From contig NZ_CP031194.1 in NCBI RefSeq assembly GCF_003344965.1, positions 7,006,001-7,070,000 of the forward strand: a DNA stretch of 64,000 bases, in the 5' to 3' direction. The position numbers and the translations under genes are program-made. Below, piece after piece: positions 36,021 through 44,819 of this stretch. Source of the stretch: Streptomyces paludis. GTDB lineage: Bacteria; Actinomycetota; Actinomycetes; Streptomycetales; Streptomycetaceae. The notes beneath the pieces were generated by a model, which did not search any database, was not told the DNA's origin, and was given only the letters and a program-made list of their open reading frames with translations. How positions within the stretch are numbered: position 1 is the stretch's first letter; every line of letters begins with the position of its first letter.

Positions 36021-36600
36021 GCTCTTCCCCCGTTGTGTGCTGCGTTATGGCGAGGTAGGCGTGAAAACGCACGCCGTCGGGAAAGCGCGGCCGGCGTTTC
36101 TGCGGTGCAGTATTTCAGTACTGCCGGCGCATGTCATCGGTCAGCCGGTCGATTTCCCCCCTCCATGGACGGTCGAGTTCAGAGGTGTGGTCGTCTCAGC
36201 CTTGCGTTGAGAACGGCACGGACGGGAGTCAACGAAAGGTGGACTCCAGGGGGAGTGCGGAGGGGCGCCACCTCCACCCTTTGGACGACCGCCGGCGGGG
36301 CCGGGCGGATGTCCGGCCCCACGGGCATGTCCGCGTCCGTGCCGCCGGTACGCGGAGCGGGGCCGGGGCTGCGCTCCGAATGCCGTATTTCGTGCTGATG
36401 TGCGATGGCTCATACCAGGGCGGGATGCTCTGTGGGGAAGTTCGTCAACTGCCCACCGCGAGGGAACGCTTGGCGACTACCGTGTGTGCTCGGTGATCAA
36501 CGGAGGGCTGAGGCGGTACGCGCGGACCCCGCCGCTGCGCCATTTCCGGACATCAGCACGACGCCGCTTTCTGGGGCCCCACGTAGTACCGAGGACACTC
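36021..36600. other. Intergenic region between redD and the conservon
   Basis: This 580-base divergent gap has no supported gene. It contains the inverted repeat at 36107-36124, one isolated CGGTCAG (36138) resembling the SARP heptamer without an 11-bp partner, and long GC-rich stretches. Promoters for redD (leftward) and cvnA (rightward) must lie here, but I cannot place -10/-35 elements with confidence. Open frames in it are short or shadows. Confidence 0.5.
36107..36124. promoter_or_regulatory. Inverted repeat upstream of redD (GCAGTA-N6-TACTGC)
   Basis: A perfect 6-bp inverted repeat with a 6-base spacer, 87-104 bases upstream of the redD start codon. The position suits an operator for a dimeric regulator such as the RedZ-like protein. 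No binding data are implied. Confidence 0.4.
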
Positions 36601-38382
36601 ATGTCTCACCTTCGCGCACCCGTCGCGCGGCCGGAACGCCGCGAGGGCGGGCGGCACGGCCGGCCGGGCTCCCGCTCGCTGTCGTCCCTCGTCAAGACGG
36701 AGCCGACGGCCCCGCCCGACACCCGCATACGCCCTCAGCTCATGCGGACCGCGGTGCTCCCCGCGATAATCGCCGCGCTGAGCGGCGCGACGGCCGTGGT
36801 CGTCGTCCTGCGCACCACCGCGGCGGAACCCACCGCCGAGATCTGGACCGCGCTGTTCGGCACCGCGCTGCTCGCCCTCGCGGCCGTCGCCGCCGCCGCG
36901 CTCGGCGCGGAACGTACCGCCAAGTCCCTCCTCGGACGCTGCGAGGCGCTGCGCCGCTCCAACGCGCGGGGACAGGCCGAGCTGCGCGCCGTACTGGAGC
37001 TGCTCCGGCGCGGCGAGCCGGTGGCCGCGCGCCGCCCCCCGCCCCCCGGGGCCGAGCCCGGTGCGGGCGAGGAGGACGAGTTCGACCTCCTCGCGCGGGA
37101 GCTGACCCGCTCCCAGGCCGTCGCCGTCGGCGCGGTGGTGCAGGCGTCCCGGCTGTCCAGCAGCGTCGGCAACGAGCAGAAGGTGGAGGTCTTCGTCAAT
37201 CTGGCCCGCCGGCTCCAGTCGCTCGTCCACCGCGAGATCCAGCTGCTCGACGAGCTGGAGAACCAGGTCGAGGACCCCGAGCTGCTCAAGGGCATCTTCC
37301 ACGTCGACCATCTCGCCACCCGGATCCGCCGCCACGCCGAGAACCTCGCCGTGCTCGGCGGCGCGGTCTCCCGGCGGCAGTGGAGCCGGCCGGTCGCCAT
37401 GACGGAGGTGCTGCGCTCGGCCATCGCCGAGGTCGAGCAGTACCCGCGGATCAAGCTCGTGCCGCCGATCGACGGCACCCTGCGCGGCCACGCGGTCGCG
37501 GACGTCATCCATCTGCTGGCCGAACTCGTCGAAAACGCCACGCTGTTCTCCTCCCCCCACACCCAAGTCCTGCTCCGGGCCCAGCATGTGACGGCGGGGC
37601 TCGCCATCGAGGTGGAGGACCGCGGCCTCGGTATGCCGGCCGACGAGCAGAAGCGGATGAACAGCCTGCTCACCGACCCCGATCAGGTCAATGTGGCCCA
37701 TCTGCTCCAGGACGGGCGGATCGGGCTCTTCGTCGTGTCGGCGCTGGCGCGCAGACACGGGATCGCGGTGCGCCTCCAGTCCAATATCTACGGCGGCGTC
37801 CAGGCCGTACTCGTCCTGCCGCAGTCGCTTCTCGGCTCCGACCGCACCGAGCAGGGCGATCAGGGCGTACGGGGCGCACAGGCCGTCCCGGGCGCGCGCT
37901 ATCCGGTCGCGCCCGCCGTGCCGCCGGCCACCCCGCCGACGACCGCACCCCCGGCCACGCCTCCGACCGCGCCGCCGGTCCCGCCCGTACCGCCTCGGCG
38001 CTCCCCGGCGCCCGCGCCCCCGCAGCCGCAGTCCTCGCCGCAGCCCCAGCCCCAGCCTCCGCGTCGGCCCGTGCCCGGTGAGCCCGCCGGGGACGGCACG
38101 ATCGAGAGCGCCGGCAGCCGGCCCCGGCTGCCCCGCCGCCGCGGCCAGGAGCACCTCGTACCGCAGCTGCGCGACGCCCCGGTGCCGCCGCCCGCCGGGG
38201 AGACCGCCCTCCACGACCCCGGCCTGATGGCCGCCTTCCAGCGCGGTATCGGCCTCGCCGAGTCCCAGCCCGCGCCCCGCGCGGATCCCCGGGCGGACCG
38301 CGCGGCCCCCCGCCACGAACGCCCCGCGGACCCCCTTCCGGGACCGCGGGGCCGCGACACCACCCCCACGACAAAGGAGTAG
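36601..38382 (+). CDS. Conservon CvnA-type sensor (nitrate/nitrite-sensor-like ATPase)
   Basis: This 593-aa membrane protein has two transmembrane segments near the N-terminus (about 48-70 and 79-101) and a helical DHp-like region. A GHKL ATPase domain follows, with the N-box ELVENATLFSS, DRGLGMP and DGRIGLFVVSALARRHG. The last 170 residues are Pro/Arg-rich. It heads a four-gene conservon (A-B-C-D), a Streptomyces membrane-associated complex with a Ras-like GTPase. ATG 36601 has a GAGGA before it; the frame is open upstream but poor in coding character. Confidence 0.85.
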   Translation: MSHLRAPVARPERREGGRHGRPGSRSLSSLVKTEPTAPPDTRIRPQLMRTAVLPAIIAALSGATAVVVVLRTTAAEPTAEIWTALFGTALLALAAVAAAALGAERTAKSLLGRCEALRRSNARGQAELRAVLELLRRGEPVAARRPPPPGAEPGAGEEDEFDLLARELTRSQAVAVGAVVQASRLSSSVGNEQKVEVFVNLARRLQSLVHREIQLLDELENQVEDPELLKGIFHVDHLATRIRRHAENLAVLGGAVSRRQWSRPVAMTEVLRSAIAEVEQYPRIKLVPPIDGTLRGHAVADVIHLLAELVENATLFSSPHTQVLLRAQHVTAGLAIEVEDRGLGMPADEQKRMNSLLTDPDQVNVAHLLQDGRIGLFVVSALARRHGIAVRLQSNIYGGVQAVLVLPQSLLGSDRTEQGDQGVRGAQAVPGARYPVAPAVPPATPPTTAPPATPPTAPPVPPVPPRRSPAPAPPQPQSSPQPQPQPPRRPVPGEPAGDGTIESAGSRPRLPRRRGQEHLVPQLRDAPVPPPAGETALHDPGLMAAFQRGIGLAESQPAPRADPRADRAAPRHERPADPLPGPRGRDTTPTTKE

Positions 38383-38389
38383 ACACACC

Positions 38390-38827
38390 ATGGCGAGCGA
38401 CGTTCCCACCGGCCATGCCTCGGACCTCGACTGGCTGCTGAGCGGCCTGGTCCAGCGCGTCCCCTTCACCCGCAGCGCCGTGCTGCTCTCCTCCGACGGC
38501 CTGGTGAGATCCCTGCACGGCATGGACGCCGACAGCGCCGACCACATGGCCGCCCTCGCCTCCGGCCTCTACTCCCTGGGCCGCAGCGCCGGAGCGCGTT
38601 TCGGCGACGGCGGCGAGGTCCGCCAGGTCGTGGTCGAGCTGGACTCCACCCTGCTCTTCGTCTCGACCGCCGGATCGGGCACCTGTCTCGCCGTGCTGGC
38701 GGGCCGCGAGGCGGACGCGGCGGTGCTCGGCTACGAGATGGCGATGCTGGTCAAGAGCGTACGGCCGTATCTGGCCACCCCGCTCCGACAGGGCGCCGGT
38801 GCCGCACCGAGCGCCACGGGCCGCTGA
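38390..38827 (+). CDS. Conservon CvnB: roadblock/LC7 domain protein
   Basis: This 145-aa roadblock/LC7 fold protein (DLDWLLSGLVQRVPFTRSAV start) is thought to act as regulator or scaffold for the cognate small GTPase. It begins 7 bases after cvnA and ends 2 bases before cvnC. Confidence 0.9.
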   Translation: MASDVPTGHASDLDWLLSGLVQRVPFTRSAVLLSSDGLVRSLHGMDADSADHMAALASGLYSLGRSAGARFGDGGEVRQVVVELDSTLLFVSTAGSGTCLAVLAGREADAAVLGYEMAMLVKSVRPYLATPLRQGAGAAPSATGR

Positions 38828-38829
38828 CC

Positions 38830-39201
38830 GTGCCGCTCCCGACGGACGGGCCGTGGCTCGACGACGCGGCCGGCCGGCTCATCCGGCCGTACGCCGTGAG
38901 CGGGGGCCGGACCCGGCCGACGGCGGCGCTGGATCTGCTGACCCTGGTGATGTCCACGGGATCGGTGCCCGCGACACATCTCGGTCCCGAGCACGCCCAG
39001 GCCGTCGGGCTCTGCCAGGGACCGACCTCCGTCGCGGAGATCGCCGCGCATCTGCGGCTGCCCGCGACGGTCACCAAGGTCCTGCTCTCCGATCTGGTGG
39101 ACTGCGGAGCGATCGCCGCGCGGCCACCGGACAGCTTCGACAACCCCACCGACCGTTTCCTGCTGGAGGCAGTGCTCGATGGCCTACGACGACAGCTCTG
39201 A
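38830..39201 (+). CDS. Conservon CvnC: DUF742 protein
   Basis: This 123-aa DUF742 protein has the family opening RLIRPYAVSGGRTRP and a winged-helix-like C-terminal half (SVAEIAAHLRLPATVTKVLL). It uses a GTG start and overlaps the next gene by 23 bases, so the conservon genes are translationally coupled. Confidence 0.9.
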   Translation: MPLPTDGPWLDDAAGRLIRPYAVSGGRTRPTAALDLLTLVMSTGSVPATHLGPEHAQAVGLCQGPTSVAEIAAHLRLPATVTKVLLSDLVDCGAIAARPPDSFDNPTDRFLLEAVLDGLRRQL

Positions 39202-39808
39202 TCCGTCCCTCGCGCCGACCACACTCCCCGAGCCCTTCCCCACCGCGCTGAAGGTCCTGGTCGCGGGCGGCTTCGGGGTCGGCAAGACCACCTTCGTCGG
39301 AGCGGTCAGCGAGATCGCGCCGCTGAGTACGGAGGAGCTGCTGACCCAGGTCAGCGCGGCCACCGACGATCTGACGGGGGTCGAGGCCAAGACCTCCACC
39401 ACGGTCGCCATGGACTTCGGCCGGCTGACGCTCGACGAGCGCCATGTGCTCTATCTCTTCGGCACCCCCGGCCAGGAACGGTTCTGGTTCATGTGGGACG
39501 AGCTGTCCCGGGGAGCGCTCGGCGCGGTCGTGCTCGCCGACACCCGGCGGCTCGAATACTCCTTCTCGGCCGTCGACTTCTTCGAACAGCGCGGTATCGG
39601 ATTCGTGGTCGCGGTCAATGAGTTCGACGGCTCGTACCGGTACGAGCCCGAGGAGGTCAGGGCGGCGATAGACCTCAATCCCGAGGTGCCCATCGTGCTC
39701 TGCGACGCGCGGATCGCCAGCTCCGGTATCCAGACCCTGGTCACACTCGTCCAGCATCTGATCACCGCCTCGCCCCCGCCCCTCCTCGCACCGGAGCACG
39801 CCCCATGA
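39179..39808 (+). CDS. Conservon CvnD: Ras-like GTPase
   Basis: This 209-aa small GTPase has G1 GGFGVGKTT and G3 GTPGQERF. The G4 box reads VNEFDG instead of NKxD, a conservon-type deviation that could alter guanine specificity. It works with CvnB/CvnC downstream of the CvnA sensor; the signal is unknown. Confidence 0.9.
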   Translation: MAYDDSSDPSLAPTTLPEPFPTALKVLVAGGFGVGKTTFVGAVSEIAPLSTEELLTQVSAATDDLTGVEAKTSTTVAMDFGRLTLDERHVLYLFGTPGQERFWFMWDELSRGALGAVVLADTRRLEYSFSAVDFFEQRGIGFVVAVNEFDGSYRYEPEEVRAAIDLNPEVPIVLCDARIASSGIQTLVTLVQHLITASPPPLLAPEHAP

Positions 39809-39839
39809 CCCGGATATCCCCGACCGACGGAGCCCGCGC

Positions 39840-40445
39840 ATGACCTACGACCCGCTCGGCCGGCTGCTGCTCACGCCCGTCGACCAGGAGGCGCCGGACC
39901 GCGTCGTCCGGCTGCGCGGACTCGGCCTCGGGGAGCGCGCCGAGCCCGCCCTCGACGCGTTCGCCGGGGAGATGGCGCGGCGGACGGGCGCTCCGTACGC
40001 GATGGTCAACTTCATTGACGAGAACCGGCAGTTCTTCGCGGGGCTGCACGCGCCGCCGGGCGGTGGCCGGGGGGAGCGGAGCGGCTGGGACGGACGAGGC
40101 GAGTGGGGTGAGTGGGACGAGCGGGGTGAGCAGGGCGGGTGGAGTGACCGGTTCATGGCCCGGGACCACGGCTTCTGCCCCTATGTGGTGGTGCGGCGCA
40201 AGGCGCTGGTCCTGGAGGACGTACGGGACTTCCCCCGGTTCGCCGGGAACGCGCTGGTCGACGAGGTCGGCATCCGCTCGTACCTCGGCGCGCCGCTCAT
40301 CGACCGGACCGGTCTGGCGCTGGGCACGGTCTGTGTCGCCGACACCGAGCCGCGCCGGTGGGGGCGGGCCGGACTCGACACGATCAAGACGTTCGCGGCG
40401 GAGCTGATGGCGCAGATCCGGCGGCGGGAGGACGGTCTCGGCTGA
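39840..40445 (+). CDS. GAF domain protein with low-complexity insert
   Basis: This 201-aa GAF-domain sensor has AYAMVNFIDENRQFFAGL-type core text, RDHGFCPYVVVRRKAL and SYLGAPLIDRTGLALGTVCV. Between the first strands and the RDHGFC segment is a Gly/Trp/Glu/Arg-rich insert (about residues 77-102, DGRGEWGEWDERGEQGG). It follows the conservon GTPase by 31 bases; GAF proteins commonly follow conservons. Ligand unknown. Confidence 0.8.
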   Translation: MTYDPLGRLLLTPVDQEAPDRVVRLRGLGLGERAEPALDAFAGEMARRTGAPYAMVNFIDENRQFFAGLHAPPGGGRGERSGWDGRGEWGEWDERGEQGGWSDRFMARDHGFCPYVVVRRKALVLEDVRDFPRFAGNALVDEVGIRSYLGAPLIDRTGLALGTVCVADTEPRRWGRAGLDTIKTFAAELMAQIRRREDGLG

Positions 40446-40482
40446 GCCCCCGGCGGCCGGCCGATCGGGCATCCGATGCATC

Positions 40483-40510
40483 TCGAATATGGGATAGCCT
40501 GTCGAATATG
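40483..40510 (+). promoter_or_regulatory. TCGAATATG direct repeat and -10-like box at the XRE regulator start
   Basis: TCGAATATG occurs at 40483-40491 and 40502-40510, a 19-base period. TAGCCT (40495-40500) lies between them, eight bases before the ATG at 40508. That spacing suits a leaderless transcript. The repeats are a natural autoregulatory site for the XRE protein; the second one overlaps its start codon. Confidence 0.5.
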
Positions 40511-41104
40511 AGAGAAAGCCCCGACGGGTCCTCCGGCGAGCCCATGTCCGATCCCCTCGACGCACTGCTGGCGACCCGGCTCGCCGAGCTGCGCGGCGAG
40601 CACCGCTGGTCGCTGGACGAGCTGGCGAGCCGCAGTGGAGTGAGCCGCTCCACGCTGTCGCGCGCCGAGCGCGGCGAGATCAGCCCGACCGCGTCGCTGC
40701 TCGGCCGGCTGTGCGCGGTGTACGGGCGCACGATGTCGCAGCTGCTCAGCGAGGTCGAGGCGGAACCGGACCGGCTGGTCAGGGCGGCGGACCAGACCGT
40801 ATGGACCGACGCGGCCTCCGGCTTCGTACGGCGTTCGGTCTCGCCGCCGGGGGCCGGGCTGCGGGCCGAAGTGGTCGAGGGCACACTGCGGGCCGGCGCG
40901 GACGTACCGTACGAGCGGCCCCCGGTGCCGGGCATGGAACAGCATGTGTGGGTCCTGGACGGCACGCTCGAATTCACGGTGGGGCGCGAGGCCCATCTGC
41001 TGCACGCGGGCGACTGCCTGCGCACCAGGCTCTGGGGCCCGACCCGGCTGCGCTGTCCGGGGCCCGGCCCGGTCCGGTACGCGATCGTGGTGGTGCGGCC
41101 ATGA
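40508..41104 (+). CDS. XRE-family regulator with C-terminal cupin
   Basis: This 198-aa protein has a lambda-repressor-type HTH (about 27-80; RWSLDELASRSGVSRSTLSR) followed by a cupin beta-barrel (MEQHVWVLDGTLEFTVG, LLHAGDCLRTRLWG). Such regulators sense small ligands through the cupin. It is probably leaderless from ATG 40508; ATG 40544 after GGCGAG is the alternative. Its TGA overlaps the start of the acetyltransferase gene (ATGA), so the pair form an operon. Confidence 0.85.
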   Translation: MRESPDGSSGEPMSDPLDALLATRLAELRGEHRWSLDELASRSGVSRSTLSRAERGEISPTASLLGRLCAVYGRTMSQLLSEVEAEPDRLVRAADQTVWTDAASGFVRRSVSPPGAGLRAEVVEGTLRAGADVPYERPPVPGMEQHVWVLDGTLEFTVGREAHLLHAGDCLRTRLWGPTRLRCPGPGPVRYAIVVVRP

Positions 41105-41733
41105 GGCGCGAGGTTGCCGGGCTCTCCGCCGAGGAACTGCTCGCCGCCGCCGACGCCCTCGGTGAGCTGCTGACCGACGCGGTCGCGGGCGGCGCCTCCG
41201 TCGGATTCCTGGATCCGCTGGACCGGGCGACCGCGGCGCAGTGGTGGCGGGACCGGGTGCCGGCCGTACGGGAGGGACGGCTGTCCGTGCGGGTCGCCCG
41301 GGAGGCGCCGCCGGAGGGAGGGAGCGCGGGGGACGCCGGCGGGGGCCCGGGGCGGATCGTGGGGTGCGTCATGGTGACGTACGCGGACAAGGCCAACGGC
41401 CGTCACCGCGCCGAGATCGGCAAGCTGCTCGTCCACCGCGACGCGCGGGGACGCGGGACCGGGCGAGCGCTGCTGGCCGCCGCGGAGGAGGCGGCGGCCC
41501 GCTCCGGTGTGACGCTGCTGCTGCTCGACACCGAGACCGGCAGCCCGGCCGAGACGCTGTACCGCTCGGCGGGCTGGACGGCGGTCGGGGTGGTCCCGGG
41601 ACACGCGGCGGACCCGGGCGGGACGCTCCGGGCGACGACCTTCTTCTACAAGGACGTCGGGGCGACGGCGCGCCCCGGCACCACCGTCTCCGTCTCCGGC
41701 ACCGAGGTCAGGGGCGCTCCAGCCAGCCCCTGA
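41101..41733 (+). CDS. GNAT-family N-acetyltransferase
   Basis: This 210-aa acetyltransferase has the acetyl-CoA-binding motif HRDARGRGTGRALL and the flanking core RAEIGKLLV and YRSAGWTAVG. Substrate unknown. It is coupled to the XRE-cupin regulator by ATGA, a common arrangement in which the regulator controls the acetyltransferase. Its 3' end overlaps the convergent DinB gene by 26 bases. Confidence 0.85.
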   Translation: MRREVAGLSAEELLAAADALGELLTDAVAGGASVGFLDPLDRATAAQWWRDRVPAVREGRLSVRVAREAPPEGGSAGDAGGGPGRIVGCVMVTYADKANGRHRAEIGKLLVHRDARGRGTGRALLAAAEEAAARSGVTLLLLDTETGSPAETLYRSAGWTAVGVVPGHAADPGGTLRATTFFYKDVGATARPGTTVSVSGTEVRGAPASP

Positions 41734-42226
41734 TGAACGCGGCCTGTCCCGCGTGCTGGAGGTCGTCTGAGACCACACTCACCAGCCGCACGCCGAGGGT
41801 GACCGGCGGGCTCCACCCCTCGTCGACCACCCGCCCGAGGTCCGTGTCCCGCAGCGCGCCGAGATGGGCGACCGTACGGTCGTGGACGGCGTCGTGGTAC
41901 GAGAGGAGCGACTCGGCGGTGAGCCCGGCACCGCCGAGCGCGGCGACGTCCTCGGCGGAGTGCGCGTATCCCGTGGCGCGCGGGGAGAACGGCAGCGCGA
42001 AGCGCTCCGCCCACTTCCCCGCCGTCCACACCTGCTCCGTACCGGTGGCGTCGGCGAGATGGTCGTCCTGGACCCGGGTGAGATGCCAGACGAGCCACGC
42101 GATCGAGTTGGCGCCGTCGTCGACGCGTACCGCCAGCTCATCGGGGGAGAGACCGTCCACCGTGTCATGGACGATCTCGCGGATCCGGCCGAAGGCGTCG
42201 ATGAGCAGGTCGGTGCTCGCGGTCAT
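41708..42226 (-). CDS. DinB/DUF664-family protein (possible mycothiol-dependent enzyme)
   Basis: This 172-aa four-helix protein has metal-ligand-like His residues in LVWHLTRVQDDH and DDLQHAGQAAF, matching the DinB/DUF664 group. Some members are thiol-S-transferases using mycothiol. A start at ATG 42226 is followed by the family opening MTASTDLLIDAFGRI. Upstream, TGCGTGGTCACT is directly repeated at 42267-42278 and 42284-42295. Confidence 0.8.
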   Translation of the reverse strand: MTASTDLLIDAFGRIREIVHDTVDGLSPDELAVRVDDGANSIAWLVWHLTRVQDDHLADATGTEQVWTAGKWAERFALPFSPRATGYAHSAEDVAALGGAGLTAESLLSYHDAVHDRTVAHLGALRDTDLGRVVDEGWSPPVTLGVRLVSVVSDDLQHAGQAAFIRGWLERP

Positions 42227-42304
42227 GGGGCGCTCCCCTCGTGGTCCGGGTCACTTTTTCTCTGCGTGCGTGGTCACTCTGCCTGCGTGGTCACTTCTCA
42301 GGGT

Positions 42305-42325
42305 CCCTCGCGGGGGCCGCGAGGG
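42305..42325 (-). terminator. Hairpin downstream of the transketolase C-subunit gene
   Basis: CCCTCGCGG - GGG - CCGCGAGGG forms a perfect 9-bp stem 23 bases past the stop of the leftward transketolase gene. It has no U-tract, which is common for Streptomyces terminators. Confidence 0.55.
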
Positions 42326-42347
42326 CGCGGCGTGCGGGGCGAGGCGG

Positions 42348-43295
42348 TCAGCGCGCGAGGAACGTCGTGATCCGCTCCCGCAGCGACCTCGGGTCGAGTC
42401 CGTGCCCGGCGAGGTGATCGGCCAGTTCCCCGTACGCGCGCAGCTCACGGCGGGCGACCCCGAGCCCCAGCACCCGGTGCGGTGTGGTGGGGAGGGCGTC
42501 GTTGGCGGCGGCCGTGGAGGTCCCGGCGAGATACGGCTCCACGAGGACGACATCCGCCGCGTCCCCGGTGAGCGCGGCGACGGCCCGGCGCAGCGCCTCG
42601 CCGTCGAAGGGCCGTACGGTCGTCGCGTACAGGACGGTGGTGTCCAGGCCCTCCGTCGCGGCCAGCACGTTGTCCAGCATCGGACCGACGGCGATCACCA
42701 CCGCGCCGCGCCCCTCGCGGACGGTGGCGAAGCCGGCCCTGAATCCGGTTCCGGTGCCGGTACCAGTCCTGCCTTCGGCCGGGATCAGCGGCCGGGCGCG
42801 CGAGTTGCTCTGGAGCGAGAGCCGTACGTAGTCCCGGCCGTCCCCGGCGGCGGCGTGCCGCAGCAGCGCCTCGGCCTCGTCCGGGTGGCCCGGCACATGC
42901 ACCGCCCAGCCGTCGAGTGTGTCCATGAGCGCGACATCGCCCGGCGCCATATGGGTGAAGCCGCCGGCCGGCCAGTCGTACGAACCACCGGCGCTGACCA
43001 GCACACCGCCCACGCCCTGATGGCCGAAGTCCAGTTTCACCTGCTCGAAGGGGCGCTCGACCAGGAAGGCGGCGAAGGTGTGCACGATCGGGCGCACCCC
43101 GGCGAGCGCGAGTCCGCCACCGACCCCGATCAGCAGCTGCTCGCGGATTCCGACGTTGATCAGCCGGTCGGGATGGCGCCGAGCGGCCTCGTCAAAGCCG
43201 TCCCGGCTGATCTCGGCCAGGACGACGGCGAGCCGGGGGTCCTCGTCCAGCAGTCGGGTGGCGGTGGCGATGAAGCGGTCACGCATGGTGTCCAT
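42348..43295 (-). CDS. Transketolase-like subunit, C-terminal (pyrimidine-binding plus C-domain)
   Basis: This 315-aa protein holds the Pyr and C-terminal domains of a split thiamin-diphosphate transketolase. The ThDP-activating Glu lies in RLINVGIREQLLIGVGGGLA, and TFAAFLVERPFEQVKLDF is typical. It pairs with the N-terminal subunit gene 94 bases upstream on the same strand. A TGTGTGTG protein run near the middle is encoded by CCGGTN repeats. Substrate unknown; split forms occur in specialised pathways as well as pentose metabolism. Confidence 0.85.
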   Translation of the reverse strand: MDTMRDRFIATATRLLDEDPRLAVVLAEISRDGFDEAARRHPDRLINVGIREQLLIGVGGGLALAGVRPIVHTFAAFLVERPFEQVKLDFGHQGVGGVLVSAGGSYDWPAGGFTHMAPGDVALMDTLDGWAVHVPGHPDEAEALLRHAAAGDGRDYVRLSLQSNSRARPLIPAEGRTGTGTGTGFRAGFATVREGRGAVVIAVGPMLDNVLAATEGLDTTVLYATTVRPFDGEALRRAVAALTGDAADVVLVEPYLAGTSTAAANDALPTTPHRVLGLGVARRELRAYGELADHLAGHGLDPRSLRERITTFLAR

Positions 43296-43389
43296 GGCGG
43301 TGTCTTTCGGGTCGGTCGTGGGCGCGGACGGGTGTGGGCGCGGACGGTGTGGGGGTGTGGACGGTGTGGGGTGGACGGCGGTACGGCGT

Positions 43390-44127
43390 TCAGGACGGGG
43401 ACTTGGGCTCGACCCGGGCGACGACGGCCCGGGGCCGGCCGGGGTGGGGCGCGGTGAAGGCCGCGTACATCGCCTCGTGGTCCCGGCCGTCGACGGTCTC
43501 GGCCGACCAGCCGGCCGCCTCGAAACGGGAGGCGATACCGCCGGGCCAGCCGTGGGTCGCGGAGGAGTTGTCGATCACCAGGGTGTGCAGCTGTTCGAGC
43601 CCGGCGGGGCCCGCGTAGGCGATCGCCTCGTGATTGCTGCCCTCGTCCAGCTCGGCGTCCCCGATCAGCACCCAGACCCGGGGCCCGGCGAGCCCTCGCG
43701 CCCGTAGCCCCAGCACACTGCCCACGGCGAGCGGCAGCCCGTGCCCGAGCGAACCGCTGCCGATCTCCACACCGGGCACCAGGGTGCGGTCGGGATGGTG
43801 GCCGAGCGGCGAACCGTACGAGCCGAACCCCGGCAGCAGCTCCTCGGCGAAGAACCCCTTGGCGGCGAGGACCGCGTAGTACGCCATCGGCCCATGCCCC
43901 TTGGACAGCAGAAACCGGTCCCGCCCCGGAGCGTCGGCCTCGGCCGGTGAGACCCGCAGCACCCGGTCGTACAGCACCCAGAGCGCGTCCAGGGTCGAGG
44001 TCGCGGCGGGGCCGTGCTTCTCGGCCCCCGTCATCAGGGCCATCAGCCGGGCCGGCTCGGCCGGGACGGAGGACGTGCCGGACGTGCCGGACGTGGAGGG
44101 CATCACTTTCGGTGTCATGTGTTTCAC
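43390..44127 (-). CDS. Transketolase-like subunit, N-terminal (PP domain)
   Basis: This 245-aa protein is the PP (diphosphate-binding) half of a split transketolase. It has SKGHGPMAYYAVLAAKGFF, GSLGHGLPLAVGSVLG and the metal/ThDP motif GDAELDEGSNHEA (GDx...N). The 94-base gap to its partner is G-rich and repetitive (GGGCGCGGACGG and GGTGTGG units). ATG 44127 or 44118 are both possible starts. Confidence 0.85.
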   Translation of the reverse strand: MKHMTPKVMPSTSGTSGTSSVPAEPARLMALMTGAEKHGPAATSTLDALWVLYDRVLRVSPAEADAPGRDRFLLSKGHGPMAYYAVLAAKGFFAEELLPGFGSYGSPLGHHPDRTLVPGVEIGSGSLGHGLPLAVGSVLGLRARGLAGPRVWVLIGDAELDEGSNHEAIAYAGPAGLEQLHTLVIDNSSATHGWPGGIASRFEAAGWSAETVDGRDHEAMYAAFTAPHPGRPRAVVARVEPKSPS

Positions 44128-44255
44128 CGTGCAACCTCAACCGGACTTGAGGTCAAACCCCGCCCCGCCCGGAAAGCGGTTCGTGATCACCACCCGGAGT
44201 GCGGTATTGTTCTCATGCGCGTTCAGGCCGGGGAAACCGCAGGTCAGACGGGCAT

Positions 44256-44329
<74 letters not shown>

Positions 44330-44350
44330 CTTGTGTTTTCGCAGGTCGCA

Positions 44351-44382
44351 GGCGGTATCGGAGAAATCCGGTACCGCCTTTT
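44351..44382 (+). terminator. Rho-independent terminator of tRNA-Pro
   Basis: GGCGGTATCGG (44351-44361) pairs with CCGGTACCGCC (44368-44378) with one G-U, loop AGAAAT, followed by TTTT at 44379-44382. It starts 21 bases after the tRNA. Confidence 0.85.
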
Positions 44383-44819
44383 CGTGTGTTGTCCCCGGTC
44401 CGCGCTCCGGGCGTCGGCCGGGTGGCGCCGACGAAGGCGGGGGTGGCGCTCGGCGGCGGTCCGGTGTTCGCGTTCGTCGGCGGGTGTGGCATCGCGGGCC
44501 GGGGGTGTCGTGGGGGAACGAACACGTCGACGTCGGGTGGGACTCCGTCATTCGGTGGCCAACTGGCGCAAGGAAGTGCCTTCCTGCCCAATTCCCCTGT
44601 CCCGCAAGGTCTCTTGTCGTCGAATTGCCGATCTTCCATATCCAGATCGCCCGCGGTGTGGTTAGTGTTCGAACAGAGCCAACTCGCCGGTAACCCCGGC
44701 GACGGCTCGCGTTCGGCTGTCCCCCCATGCCGGACCGTCACCCCCCCCCACCGCTTCGACGGCGAAGCGCAGAGACCGCCGCTCCGCCATGTCCGGACGC
44801 GGTGCACGAAAGGCATTCC
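44383..44819 (+). other. Non-coding region upstream of the subtilisin gene
   Basis: About 440 bases without a supported gene. The central part (about 44560-44690) is less G/C-rich than its surroundings (TCGAATTGCCGATCTTCCATATCCAGA) and probably carries the protease promoter, but no -10/-35 pair stands out. Open frames here are shadows. Confidence 0.5.
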
